Of a stretch of 64,000 bases of DNA, positions 1 through 8,183 are shown piece by piece. Numbering within the stretch: position 1 is the first letter of the stretch; every line of letters starts with the position of its first letter. The position numbers and the translations under genes are program-made. Origin of the DNA: Maribacter sp. (lineage in GTDB: Bacteria; Bacteroidota; Bacteroidia; Flavobacteriales; Flavobacteriaceae); contig JAHDDL010000011.1 in NCBI GenBank assembly GCA_020629415.1, forward strand, positions 1 to 64,000. Direction: 5' to 3'. The notes under the pieces were generated by a model. That model searched no databases. It saw nothing but the letters and a program-made list of their open reading frames with translations, and was not told the origin of the DNA.

Positions 1-252
1 TTCATTTATATTCCCATAGATAGTTTTATCGCCAATGACTATGACATCCTGTTCAATCAAAAATTCATACACATTCTCAGGGAAAATGAAACGGTTATTT
101 CAAACGAAGATAAGAATGGGGTGGATTTTGCCCATATATTAGTGACCACTACCCTACCCACTGCATTTTTTGAAGGCAGGCAACATATCTTTTCTTTTAG
201 AAAACATGAAGAGGGCGTATGGAAACTGAATGAGATTAGTACCGTACCATAA
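1..252 (+). CDS. C-terminal part of a protein of unknown function (cut by window edge)
   Basis: The frame is open from the first base to a TAA stop and encodes 83 residues of an incomplete protein. The fragment is mixed alpha/beta in look, with no membrane segment, Cys motif or repeat that I recognise; it ends in the residues NEISTVP. It converges on the LytTR response regulator with a 9-base gap. No function is proposed because the N-terminal part lies outside the window. Confidence 0.7.
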   Translation, partial: FIYIPIDSFIANDYDILFNQKFIHILRENETVISNEDKNGVDFAHILVTTTLPTAFFEGRQHIFSFRKHEEGVWKLNEISTVP

Positions 253-261
253 ACATATAAG

Positions 262-1023
262 TTAGGCGCCCATCCAATTTTTGAAGTCCGACGCTTTTGC
301 CTTACTCACTACAATACGCTCGCTACACGGTGGATGAACATCTACCAACAACTTGCTGTTGAAATGAAATTTAATGGCGGTAATGGCTTCTCTACGTACT
401 ATAAACTGTCTGTTTGCCCTATAGAACAGCTGAGGGTCAAGTGCATCTTCAACATCTTCCAGTTTAATATCCAGTACATAGGATCGTTCCTGTAGCGTTA
501 CTGCTTTAACGAGCCCCGTATCTATATAAAAATAGGCAATGTCCGCAGTTTTTATAGGCAACAACTGATCGCCGACAACTACTAAAAATGTTTGTTTATA
601 ATTAGAGGGTTTGTTCTGTATTAAATGCAATAAACTTTGCATTTGCCGCTCATTGATACCCTTTTGTTGGTTTTGAACTTCAAAACGACCTAAAGCATCT
701 GACAGCTCTTCTTGGTCTATTGGTTTCAATAAATAATCTATACTGTTGACCTTAAAAGCTTTTAACGCATATTGGTCATATGCGGTTGTAAATATGATGG
801 GAATATTGATGGTAACCTGGTCAAAAATCTCAAAAGAAATACCGTCCGCCAAATGAATATCCATAAAAACCAGCACACCTTCATGCGGATTTGAAAAATA
901 ATCAACGGCGCTCTTTACGGTGTCCAATACCGCAATGACCTCAATACCGGGATTGATCTTCGTCAACAAATAGGTTAGGTTATCACTTGCAGCAAGTTCG
1001 TCTTCAACCAATATTACTTTCAT
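262..1023 (-). CDS. LytTR-family response regulator
   Basis: Two-component response regulator of the LytR/AlgR type, expected to bind DNA after phosphorylation by the adjacent kinase. Residues 1-120 form a receiver domain: acidic cluster E7-D8-E9, phospho-acceptor D55 in the FMDIHLAD segment, and K100 in the YLLKPI motif. Residues about 145-250 form a LytTR DNA-binding domain, including the F-Y-R-A-N-R-Q-F-I-V-R motif typical of that fold. Length (253 aa) is normal. Its ATG overlaps the stop of the upstream kinase gene by 4 bases, so the pair is one transcript. The targets cannot be deduced; such pairs in Bacteroidota are usually general sensory systems. Confidence 0.93.
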   Translation of the reverse strand: MKVILVEDELAASDNLTYLLTKINPGIEVIAVLDTVKSAVDYFSNPHEGVLVFMDIHLADGISFEIFDQVTINIPIIFTTAYDQYALKAFKVNSIDYLLKPIDQEELSDALGRFEVQNQQKGINERQMQSLLHLIQNKPSNYKQTFLVVVGDQLLPIKTADIAYFYIDTGLVKAVTLQERSYVLDIKLEDVEDALDPQLFYRANRQFIVRREAITAIKFHFNSKLLVDVHPPCSERIVVSKAKASDFKNWMGA

Positions 1024-2054
1024 GCCACTTCCTTTAAAGGTAATTCTACTTTAAATATATCATTATCGGTACTTACCAGAACTTCTTTTTTTAATAAAAG
1101 TAAATATCGTTTTTTAAGATTGTACAATCCTGTGCCCATGCCTTCTGCCAATGTACTTCTTGAGCGAATAGGGTTTTCTACAATTAATGAATCCTTACCT
1201 GCATAAACCTTTACGATTAAAGGATTGGTAGATGATATTTCATTATGCTTTACAGAGTTCTCTACCAAGGATTGCAAAGCCAAAGGCGGTATCTCACGAT
1301 CAAAAAAACGCTCATCTATATTGACCTGAATTTCTATACGATCACGATACCGGGTCTTCATTAAAAAAATATAACTGTCCAAAAACTTTAGCTCATCTTT
1401 TACCGGTACCAAATTGGTTTCACCGCTCTGTAAAATATAGCGATACATATAAGAAAGCTTGTTTACGAACTTGGTGGCATTCTCATTTTCACGAATTAAC
1501 GATGATAAAGAATTTAATGAATTGAACAGGAAATGAGGATCTATCTGGTTCTTTAATGCCGCTAGCTCATTCTCCAGGTTTTGCTGTTTTAATTGTTCGT
1601 TCTCTATTCTACTTTCTTGTTTATCCGTACTTACCCGTAACAAACGTGCTATAAAAAACAAAACAATAGATAGATTGATGAAGGTGAAATTGACCCAACC
1701 CATTTCATTGGATCTCAACGACCTACCATTGACCAAAGGATAACAGATCTTAAAAATTTTAACCACCGTAATTGCCAACACAATATTGACCAATAGAATA
1801 ACGATCCATCTAAAAAATGACGGCCACTTAAATTCATCGTAATCAATATTCGCGTTAAGCTGAATTACAGACCATGAATAGCAAAAGAAAAACAGGTAAC
1901 GATACATAAAATCGACCACCCATGACATGGAAAAATTTAAATTACCCTCCATTATACCATTGTATAAGTAGATGGTTTTTGGTAACGACACCAATATTCC
2001 TAAGAGAAGAGCTGTCTTAATTACTTCGCCCTGCTTAACTTTTGTTATTGCCAT
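1020..2054 (-). CDS. LytS-like sensor histidine kinase (HisKA_7TM/His_kinase type)
   Basis: Membrane sensor kinase partner of the LytTR regulator. The N-terminal half (residues about 12-140) has four hydrophobic segments, followed by a short coiled coil (about 145-170) and the His_kinase signature DPHFLFNSLNSL with phospho-accepting H174. The C-terminal ATPase part has an N-box (LVENSVKHN) and a G-rich box near GMGTGLYNLKKR. No separate periplasmic sensor domain is visible, so the input is probably sensed in the membrane. A TATATTTG box at 2080-2087 on this strand lies 25 bases before the ATG. Length (344 aa) is typical. Confidence 0.92.
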   Translation of the reverse strand: MAITKVKQGEVIKTALLLGILVSLPKTIYLYNGIMEGNLNFSMSWVVDFMYRYLFFFCYSWSVIQLNANIDYDEFKWPSFFRWIVILLVNIVLAITVVKIFKICYPLVNGRSLRSNEMGWVNFTFINLSIVLFFIARLLRVSTDKQESRIENEQLKQQNLENELAALKNQIDPHFLFNSLNSLSSLIRENENATKFVNKLSYMYRYILQSGETNLVPVKDELKFLDSYIFLMKTRYRDRIEIQVNIDERFFDREIPPLALQSLVENSVKHNEISSTNPLIVKVYAGKDSLIVENPIRSRSTLAEGMGTGLYNLKKRYLLLLKKEVLVSTDNDIFKVELPLKEVA

Positions 2055-2079
2055 TTAATTTATCTCTATTGGTATTTCT

Positions 2080-2116
2080 CAAATATACCGTAATAAACCT
2101 ATGTAGTTTATGCACA
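2080..2116 (-). promoter_or_regulatory. possible flavobacterial promoter for the LytS/LytTR pair
   Basis: The minus strand carries TATATTTG (2080-2087), matching the -7 consensus TAnnTTTG. The nearest upstream TTG (2114-2116) is 26 nt away, slightly longer than the usual 17-23. The -7 match is good and the -33 weak. Confidence 0.4.
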
Positions 2117-2314
2117 AAAATAACGTGGAATATGGCTAACCGATGGTATTTATGACCCAAACGTCTATAATTACATCTAAAACAACCTTAGCCAATTATG
2201 AAATTTTAGGAAAGGGCAAAAAAACATGGAAAAAATAAAAACAAACAGTACCTAATGAAAAATTGAATACTATGAGATGTAAGCAGAATAACTACGTACT
2301 AGAGCACTTTATTC

Positions 2315-4633
2315 TTAGTGTTGACCGAACCAATGACGTACCGTTTCTTCTGCCAATTTATTGTTTGGCGTAAAGGCATTGTTATGTTCTCCACGGTATT
2401 CTAAATAACTTGGGAATTTCCACCACAAGATACCTTGGCACCAGGGTTCATTCTCAATACCCTTAAAAATAATTTCGTAAGATCTGCGCTGTGCTTCTTC
2501 ATTTATAGTATCGTCTGCCTCTGCATGCGGATTCTTCCACGGAGTAGCTACACTCCTAAAACCTATTTCCGTAAATACGATGGGCTTTTTAAAACGGTCA
2601 TATACTTTTTTAATTTTGGTCTTCACGGTATCGAACCTTAAGCTCATTTCCTCATCTGTAGGGTTGTCTTTTTTACTCAACGGATAGTAGGAGTTTAACC
2701 CAATGAAATCCAGATCGTCCCAAAACTCGATTTTCTCGAACTCATCGCCCCAATTAGCGGCATAGGTCAGTTGACCGGAATATAATGCGCGTGTCTTTTT
2801 GATCATCTGGCGCCATGCATGGGGCTGGGACAATGTTGCTTTGGTAAATTCTACACCAATACACAACGCATCCATCTCATGAATCTCCGCCAAAAAAGCG
2901 TAATGGCGAATCCACCGATAATAATAGTCATGAAATTTGTCCCATTGGGCATCTGTAGGCATGTCTATACCACCAGGCCAACTACCGCCCACATAAATTT
3001 GGGGTTTCAATAAGGTATACATGCCCATATCACTTGCCATAGAAACGGCATGTACCACGGCATCATCATTCTCGCTTCCGGCATTATCACTAAAATGCAA
3101 TGGTGTAGGTGTATTGATATCATTAATACCCGTATACGGTACAATTGCCATGGCATTACTGCCCATATTTCTTTGCTTCAACAAAGATTCCGTTGCTTTT
3201 TTTGAACCGTAACCATTGTAAATACTATAGCCTTCATGTGCAAAATTAAAGCCTTTTAAATAGGGTATTTTTTTCTTTACCGTTTCTTTCTTGGGGTATG
3301 TTTTTGGTAATTCCGCCAAATAGCCCTGCCATTTCGCTTCAAGTGTCCTTACCTCTTGTTGGGTAAGCGACAGCTTATGATAACGGTTTAGATATGTCTC
3401 TTTGCCCCAGGTATCAATCAAAAAATCAGTGAACGCACCTGCCATACAATCTCTGATCAACGAAGATTCCATCTCCAAGAATGAGTTGTTCAAAAGCTCT
3501 GCTACCGTAAACGTATTTTCAGATTCTACCAATCTTGCGGCCCAATACTTGTATCCCTTCATTTGCCAAGTTTTGGTAAAATAAATTGGCAAGCCCAAGG
3601 TCATGATATTTTTATTGCTCTTACCGATCAGGTGGTGCAATAACAGCGCATTGTCCCTGCCAATGTTATTATCTGCATAAATATTATTGACTATGGTGTG
3701 TACGGAATTTGTAACGGTATCAAACGTTGCGTGGTCCGTATTGCCCGTCATTAAACCTTTTTCTTCTGTACAGGTATAGAAATTATACGTGATCTTTGGT
3801 ACGTTCTTGCCTCCTACAAAATTTATGATCTCTGCTTTTGATGTGGAAATCAATGCTTGCCACTTGGCTACATCTGCTTGTTGAACGGCTTTCTGGTGGT
3901 CTACAAACTTAACATCATCAGTATCTAACAATACCCTAGAACCTTGGGCAAAATTAAAAAAGGTAGATTTATCTATTCCCCAGTTTGCATTAAAATCGCC
4001 CATGACCAATCGCTCTTTGCTCTCATACACCTCATATTCTAAATTCTGGCGGTAAAACGATTGTCCCCAATCTTCTATTTTCTTCGAAAATAAGGCAAAC
4101 ACTTCTTGAGCATCTGTACCTGTTAAGATGGCAAAAGGAATTTTTGGATTTTTGGGACTGGGATAAAAGCATACTCCTAAAACCGAATTATTATTGGGTA
4201 CTACCTTAGCTCCCAATTTTATTTTTGACTGGGATATTTTAAATGGGGTATTACCTATGTATTCCTTAATGAGTGGATTATCAGCTATGGTCCCCACTAA
4301 ATACACAATGCTATTGTTCAACGCTTCATGGGTTACCTCATCAACATTTTTGAAGTTGACTTTGACACTGCGCCATGATCGAGATACTTCTACTAATGAA
4401 AGCTCATGAAGTATATTTTTATATTGCTTTTGCAAAGCGGTATCTTTTGCCCCGTATACGACCAAAATCTCCCGTTTATCAAAAAAACTTCTACGCAGAT
4501 CTCTTCGCGAAGCTATAGAATCCAATTCTTTGGACATTATCTCTTGTTCTGCCGTTGGCAAGTATTGTACACCGGCAAAACCTACAATACCACCAATAAC
4601 AATCAAAACAATAAAAAGATATTTCTTCTTCAT
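2315..4633 (-). CDS. membrane-anchored GH113-like glycoside hydrolase with a peptidase-like N-terminal domain
   Basis: Predicted polysaccharide-active enzyme. The ATG at 4633 is chosen over one 15 codons upstream because it is immediately followed by MKKKYLFIVLIVIGG, a signal anchor (residues 1-25). The C-terminal part (about 455-770) looks like a GH113 TIM barrel: acid/base Glu about 595 in CIGVEF, nucleophile Glu about 688 in FTEIGF, plus NWGDEF and FIGLNSYYP strands. The N-terminal part (about 60-430) resembles gluzincin-type peptidases in its AGAFTDFLIDTWGKE helix, but the expected HExxH is replaced by HTIVN near residue 310, so it is probably non-catalytic. GH113 members described elsewhere are beta-mannanases; the substrate here is inferred only. 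No other carbohydrate genes are adjacent. Confidence 0.8.
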   Translation of the reverse strand: MKKKYLFIVLIVIGGIVGFAGVQYLPTAEQEIMSKELDSIASRRDLRRSFFDKREILVVYGAKDTALQKQYKNILHELSLVEVSRSWRSVKVNFKNVDEVTHEALNNSIVYLVGTIADNPLIKEYIGNTPFKISQSKIKLGAKVVPNNNSVLGVCFYPSPKNPKIPFAILTGTDAQEVFALFSKKIEDWGQSFYRQNLEYEVYESKERLVMGDFNANWGIDKSTFFNFAQGSRVLLDTDDVKFVDHQKAVQQADVAKWQALISTSKAEIINFVGGKNVPKITYNFYTCTEEKGLMTGNTDHATFDTVTNSVHTIVNNIYADNNIGRDNALLLHHLIGKSNKNIMTLGLPIYFTKTWQMKGYKYWAARLVESENTFTVAELLNNSFLEMESSLIRDCMAGAFTDFLIDTWGKETYLNRYHKLSLTQQEVRTLEAKWQGYLAELPKTYPKKETVKKKIPYLKGFNFAHEGYSIYNGYGSKKATESLLKQRNMGSNAMAIVPYTGINDINTPTPLHFSDNAGSENDDAVVHAVSMASDMGMYTLLKPQIYVGGSWPGGIDMPTDAQWDKFHDYYYRWIRHYAFLAEIHEMDALCIGVEFTKATLSQPHAWRQMIKKTRALYSGQLTYAANWGDEFEKIEFWDDLDFIGLNSYYPLSKKDNPTDEEMSLRFDTVKTKIKKVYDRFKKPIVFTEIGFRSVATPWKNPHAEADDTINEEAQRRSYEIIFKGIENEPWCQGILWWKFPSYLEYRGEHNNAFTPNNKLAEETVRHWFGQH

Positions 4634-4755
4634 AGACCAGTTAACAGCAAACGCTTGTTTAAGATAGCAAAACTGCAAAACCTATGTCTGTTTGCACCAT
4701 TATTTAACTTTTAAAAAGGAGTTTGTGTGGTGATTTGCCAATAATATGTTTCTAT
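4634..4755. other. intergenic, upstream of the glycoside hydrolase
   Basis: AT-rich leader and probable promoter region of the minus-strand hydrolase gene. A plus-strand reading frame crosses it (4406-4714), but it runs antisense through the hydrolase and shows no protein-like composition. No terminator or recognisable operator is seen. Confidence 0.4.
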
Positions 4756-5135
4756 TATATTTTTAAAATTCACTATGCTTCTTTCAAAAACACTGGAACT
4801 GACAATGCGTTTCCAATTCACCTATTGATTCTTGTTTATCTCAAATGTCACTTCGAGTGAATTTTTGAGGCACAAAGAAATTTGTATCGAGAAGCTCACG
4901 TGTTCCAAAACTGTTCTCCATACATTTTTAAAATTCGCTATGCTTCTTTCAAAAACACTCGAACTGACAATGCATTTCCGATTCACCTATTGATTCTTTT
5001 CCATCCCAAATGTCACTTCGAGTAAATTCTTGAGGCACGAAGAAATTAGTATCGAGAAGCTCACGTGTTCCAAAACTTGTTCTCGATACATTTTTAAAAT
5101 TCACTACGCTTCTTTTAAAAACACTGGAACTGACA
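4756..5135. repeat. array of palindromic intergenic repeats (165-166 bp period)
   Basis: Two full palindromic elements (4846-4969 and 5011-5135, about 125 nt) and one right half (4756-4804) are separated by identical-length 41-nt spacers, giving a 165-166 bp period. Each element starts with TGTCACTTCGAGT and ends with CACTSGAACTGACA; these ends are inverted repeats matching at 12-13 of 14 positions. A second inner pair is TGTATCGAGAA / TTCTCGATACA. Copies differ by scattered substitutions and the spacers are also similar, so the array grew by duplication of element plus spacer. No protein is encoded. This is the structure expected of a MITE- or REP-like element; mobilisation is inference. Confidence 0.85.
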
Positions 5136-5168
5136 TTTTAAGCAAAAAAGGTTTTGAAACAATAGCCG

Positions 5169-5201
5169 TTGTGATAAGAGCCCATTTGTACCTTAACTTT
5201 G
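5169..5201 (+). promoter_or_regulatory. flavobacterial promoter of the GIN-domain gene
   Basis: TTG at 5169-5171 and TAACTTTG at 5194-5201, separated by 22 nt, fit the Bacteroidota -33/-7 consensus. The box ends 23 nt before the ATG at 5225, which supports that start over the in-frame ATG at 5030, which would lie upstream of the promoter and inside the repeat array. Confidence 0.65.
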
Positions 5202-5224
5202 TATTACACAACAACCAAATTTAT

Positions 5225-5905
5225 ATGAAGCCATTTTTGTTCTTAACGTTTATCCTGTTTTCTACCTTAAACACTCTTGCACAACACCGAGCCACGATAC
5301 CTCTAGAAAAATATACCGAGCTAAGCGTATATGACAGAATAAGTGTTACCCTGGTAAAAGGTGAGGAAAATAAAATTGAAATAAGCGCTGCCGACAAAAA
5401 AGAACTAAGCATTACCGAAAACGATGGGCGTTTAAGGCTAAAAATGTGCTCTGGCGAATCTAATTTAAGTACCATTTTAAGCCTTACTCTTTTCTATACC
5501 GATGCACTATCTGTTTTAGATGCGAACAAAAATTCTAGAATTATTTCAACGGGACTGGTTATTGGCACCGACCTAAAAATTGAGGCACAAGATGCCAGTA
5601 CCATAACTTTGAATATTGCCTACAACAATGTGTCCGCAAAAAGTACTAGCGGTAGCGAAATAAAACTATCTGGAACAAGTAATGACCAAGAAATAATGAT
5701 CAATACCGGTGGTAAACTCTTGAACAAGGGCTTAAAGACTAAAAACAGTACCGTAATAGTTCTATCTGGCGGTAGTGCGGAAGTATACGCCAGTGAGTCG
5801 GTCATTGCAAAAGTAAAGGCCGGTGGGGCCATTACCGTTTACGGCAACCCAAAAACCGTGGACAAGGATGATACCTTTGGCGGTAAAATTGCAATAGTAG
5901 AATAA
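5225..5905 (+). CDS. exported GIN-domain (DUF2807) protein
   Basis: Secreted or surface protein of 226 residues with a signal peptide (residues 1-19, MKPFLFLTFILFSTLNTLAQ). The rest matches the GIN/DUF2807 pattern: an opening segment about YTELSVYDRISVTLVKG, then short beta strands with alternating Ser/Thr/Gly/Asn that suggest a right-handed beta-helix, ending in FGGKIAIVE. The family is often labelled putative auto-transporter adhesin, but its molecular role is not established. The start is set by the signal peptide and by the promoter just upstream. It converges with the next minus-strand gene with no base between the two stop codons. Confidence 0.85.
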   Translation: MKPFLFLTFILFSTLNTLAQHRATIPLEKYTELSVYDRISVTLVKGEENKIEISAADKKELSITENDGRLRLKMCSGESNLSTILSLTLFYTDALSVLDANKNSRIISTGLVIGTDLKIEAQDASTITLNIAYNNVSAKSTSGSEIKLSGTSNDQEIMINTGGKLLNKGLKTKNSTVIVLSGGSAEVYASESVIAKVKAGGAITVYGNPKTVDKDDTFGGKIAIVE

Positions 5906-6088
5906 TTATTGCTCTATACTTTGAACATCAAAACCGATCAACTCATTTTCTTGAAATTGCGGCGTAACTTCAATTGGGTTACAACACACTTCGCAATCTT
6001 CTACATAAGTTTGCAATGACACCGATGGGTCTAATAACATAGAAACTTCTTCCCAGCAATACGGACATTGAAAATAATGCTCGAACAT
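5906..6088 (-). CDS. CPXCG-motif cysteine-rich small protein
   Basis: A 60-residue protein with CPYC at residues 8-11 and CEVCC at 32-36, which should form a single small zinc site. The length and layout agree with the CPXCG-motif family found widely in bacteria, whose role is unknown. It is very acidic towards the C-terminus. It ends 9 bases before the start of the neighbouring membrane-protein gene in the same direction (upstream at 6098), so the two are probably co-transcribed. Confidence 0.8.
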   Translation of the reverse strand: MFEHYFQCPYCWEEVSMLLDPSVSLQTYVEDCEVCCNPIEVTPQFQENELIGFDVQSIEQ

Positions 6089-6097
6089 AATAATCTT

Positions 6098-6766
6098 TTA
6101 TGCTTTTAACTCTTTGGCAAGTTCCTTTAAAGTCAGGGACTGAATTAAATTGCCGCCGTTGGATGTGAAAATGGTATCATGCCCCAATTTCAAAGAAAGC
6201 ACATTTTCATCTACATCTAAATGAATGTCTGACGGATTTACCTTAATCTCCTCCAGCTTAACATCAAAACGCTTTTTTAGGGTAATGGAACCATTGATCT
6301 TACTTAATTCAAACCCGTAAAAATCGAACAAACGTTGTAAGCCGCTGAAAAAGCTAAATCCTATATAAATCAAAGCAGCCATGGCAAACTTATATGCCAA
6401 TGTAAATACATCTAACTCATCACCGTTAATAAAAGTATACACTAAGTTTATACAACCGTAAATACCTAACATAAAAACCAACAGGCCAACTACAACGGCC
6501 AATACATCTGTAAGCAATGCTTTTGTGGTTCTGGTCACTACCAAACCTTCTGCAGTTTTATCTGCCCTAAAGCCAAAATCTTTTAAGTAATCCAAGTTAT
6601 TTATTTCAGCACGCTTATGGGCAATGGTATTTTCCAAATCACTTAAATCTACAACAACAGCGCGTTTCTCCAGCTCTTCATGTAAACTTAACTGTGCTTC
6701 AAAAGTGAGCAATGAATGTTGGTTCATTATCTCTATGAGCTCGCTATTTGTTCTATCGTTATACAT
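6098..6766 (-). CDS. membrane protein of unknown function
   Basis: The 222-residue product has a charged, helical N-terminal third (residues 1-65, rich in Glu/Leu, probably cytoplasmic), then two hydrophobic segments at about 85-115 and 125-150, and a C-terminal beta-rich domain with a repeated charged/hydrophobic pattern. I do not recognise the family. It lies 9 bases upstream of the CPXCG gene and 52 bases after the efflux operon on the same strand, so it could be an end gene of that transcript or the head of a small operon. Confidence 0.75.
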   Translation of the reverse strand: MYNDRTNSELIEIMNQHSLLTFEAQLSLHEELEKRAVVVDLSDLENTIAHKRAEINNLDYLKDFGFRADKTAEGLVVTRTTKALLTDVLAVVVGLLVFMLGIYGCINLVYTFINGDELDVFTLAYKFAMAALIYIGFSFFSGLQRLFDFYGFELSKINGSITLKKRFDVKLEEIKVNPSDIHLDVDENVLSLKLGHDTIFTSNGGNLIQSLTLKELAKELKA

Positions 6767-6818
6767 TTTTTCCCTAATTTATTTGCTCGTTATTCTAGGT
6801 TAAAACTTTAAGGTTTAC

Positions 6819-8183
6819 TTATAGTTCTATATTTAGTAATTGTCCTGTAAGTTGCAGTAATTGAAGCTCTGCCAACTTTGCATCATACTTCGCCAAATTC
6901 TTATTGGTCTGTGCATTCAACAAATTGATCTGTGCCTGTCTAAACTCGATTGATGTAATACTCCCCAATTGAAATTGCTCTTTAGAACGCTCAAAGTTAT
7001 TCTGGTTGGTAAATACATTCTGTTCTTGAATTTGATATATTTTCAATAGATTCTCATACAAGGCCATAGCATTTTGCATATCACGATTTACCTCTAGCTC
7101 TACCTGCTTTCTCAATAATTCTTGATTGGCATATGTAATTTTCGCATTCTTAACACTTACAGTAGTGCTACCACCATCAAATAAGTTCCACGTAAGGCTT
7201 GCACCTAATGAATAATTGCCAACATTAGAATTGGTACCCGGAAAAACAGCACCCGTTAAAAATGCCGATGGTGCGTTCTGGTTTCGGTTCCAACCATAAG
7301 AACCTGACAGACCGATTGTTGGTAAATAGCCGGACTTGCTTACTTTAATATCATATGCATTGATATTTAAGTTAGTTTCGGTCTGTAACACTGCTACGTT
7401 ATTGGCAATTGCCTTATCCATAAATTCCATTATTTGAAACTTCGGTATAAAAACAATGGTGGTATCTACCTCATATTGGGTATTTAAATCTTGATTAAGC
7501 ACTACATTCAAATCACGCTTCGCATTGGCCAATTGCTGTTCCGTATTCAATAGATTAATGCTATCATTGGTCATATCTACTTGGGCGTTCAATATATCCA
7601 ATCTAGTATTTTGACCATATTCAAAAGAGTATTCTGATCTCGTTATTCTATCCCTAGAGATTTCCAATGCCTGCTTTTGTACATTCTTATTTTCCGTAAG
7701 TCTTGCAATTTCAAAATAGACCGTGAACATTTGGATCATGGTATTTTCTATAGTTTCCCGAGCCTGTAACGTGCTCAACTGATATTGCTCTTTTAATCTT
7801 TTATAATTATAAAACCTGCCCAAACCATCAAACAAGGTATAATTTAGGTTCAATGCCGTACTATACCGTTGACTTTCTGCACCGTCTATAGAGATATCGT
7901 CTCTTTGGCTACCATCCTCGTTAAACTGACCAGGAAACTCAGTAGTCGTATTATTGTTGTTATATGTAGCAGCTGCCGTTCCGGTCAACGTTGGCAAATA
8001 TCCTGAATTAAGAATACTGGCATTATTCTCTGCAATATCAACTTGTCCTCTGGCAATCTCTATACCGTAATTGCTCTCTAACGCCTTGATTACAGCTTCT
8101 TCTTTAGAGAGTGTTTTCTCTTGCGCGAAAACTGTGCACATGGGCAGAAATACCAATAATATGATGAATTTTACTTTACTCAT
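6819..8183 (-). CDS. TolC-family outer membrane efflux protein
   Basis: Outer membrane channel of the tripartite RND pump. It has a signal peptide (cut after the first about 20 residues, ending VFAQ), then the two repeated helical-hairpin halves of the TolC/OEP fold (about 25-230 and 240-450) with long Ala/Asn/Leu-rich helices and the strand motif YSLGASLTWNLFDGG. Length (454 aa) is normal. Its ATG shares one base with the stop of the pump gene (TAATG junction), so the two are translationally coupled. It is the last gene of the three-gene operon. Confidence 0.95.
   Translation of the reverse strand: MSKVKFIILLVFLPMCTVFAQEKTLSKEEAVIKALESNYGIEIARGQVDIAENNASILNSGYLPTLTGTAAATYNNNNTTTEFPGQFNEDGSQRDDISIDGAESQRYSTALNLNYTLFDGLGRFYNYKRLKEQYQLSTLQARETIENTMIQMFTVYFEIARLTENKNVQKQALEISRDRITRSEYSFEYGQNTRLDILNAQVDMTNDSINLLNTEQQLANAKRDLNVVLNQDLNTQYEVDTTIVFIPKFQIMEFMDKAIANNVAVLQTETNLNINAYDIKVSKSGYLPTIGLSGSYGWNRNQNAPSAFLTGAVFPGTNSNVGNYSLGASLTWNLFDGGSTTVSVKNAKITYANQELLRKQVELEVNRDMQNAMALYENLLKIYQIQEQNVFTNQNNFERSKEQFQLGSITSIEFRQAQINLLNAQTNKNLAKYDAKLAELQLLQLTGQLLNIEL

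Noticed and set aside
4406..4714. Plus-strand open frame opposite the glycoside hydrolase
   Set aside because: Antisense shadow of the hydrolase 5' end with no protein-like features; other plus-strand frames in 2435-4409 are the same.
5030..5224. N-terminal extension of the GIN-domain gene starting at 5030
   Set aside because: It runs through the palindromic repeat array and the promoter (5169-5201); the signal peptide begins at 5225.
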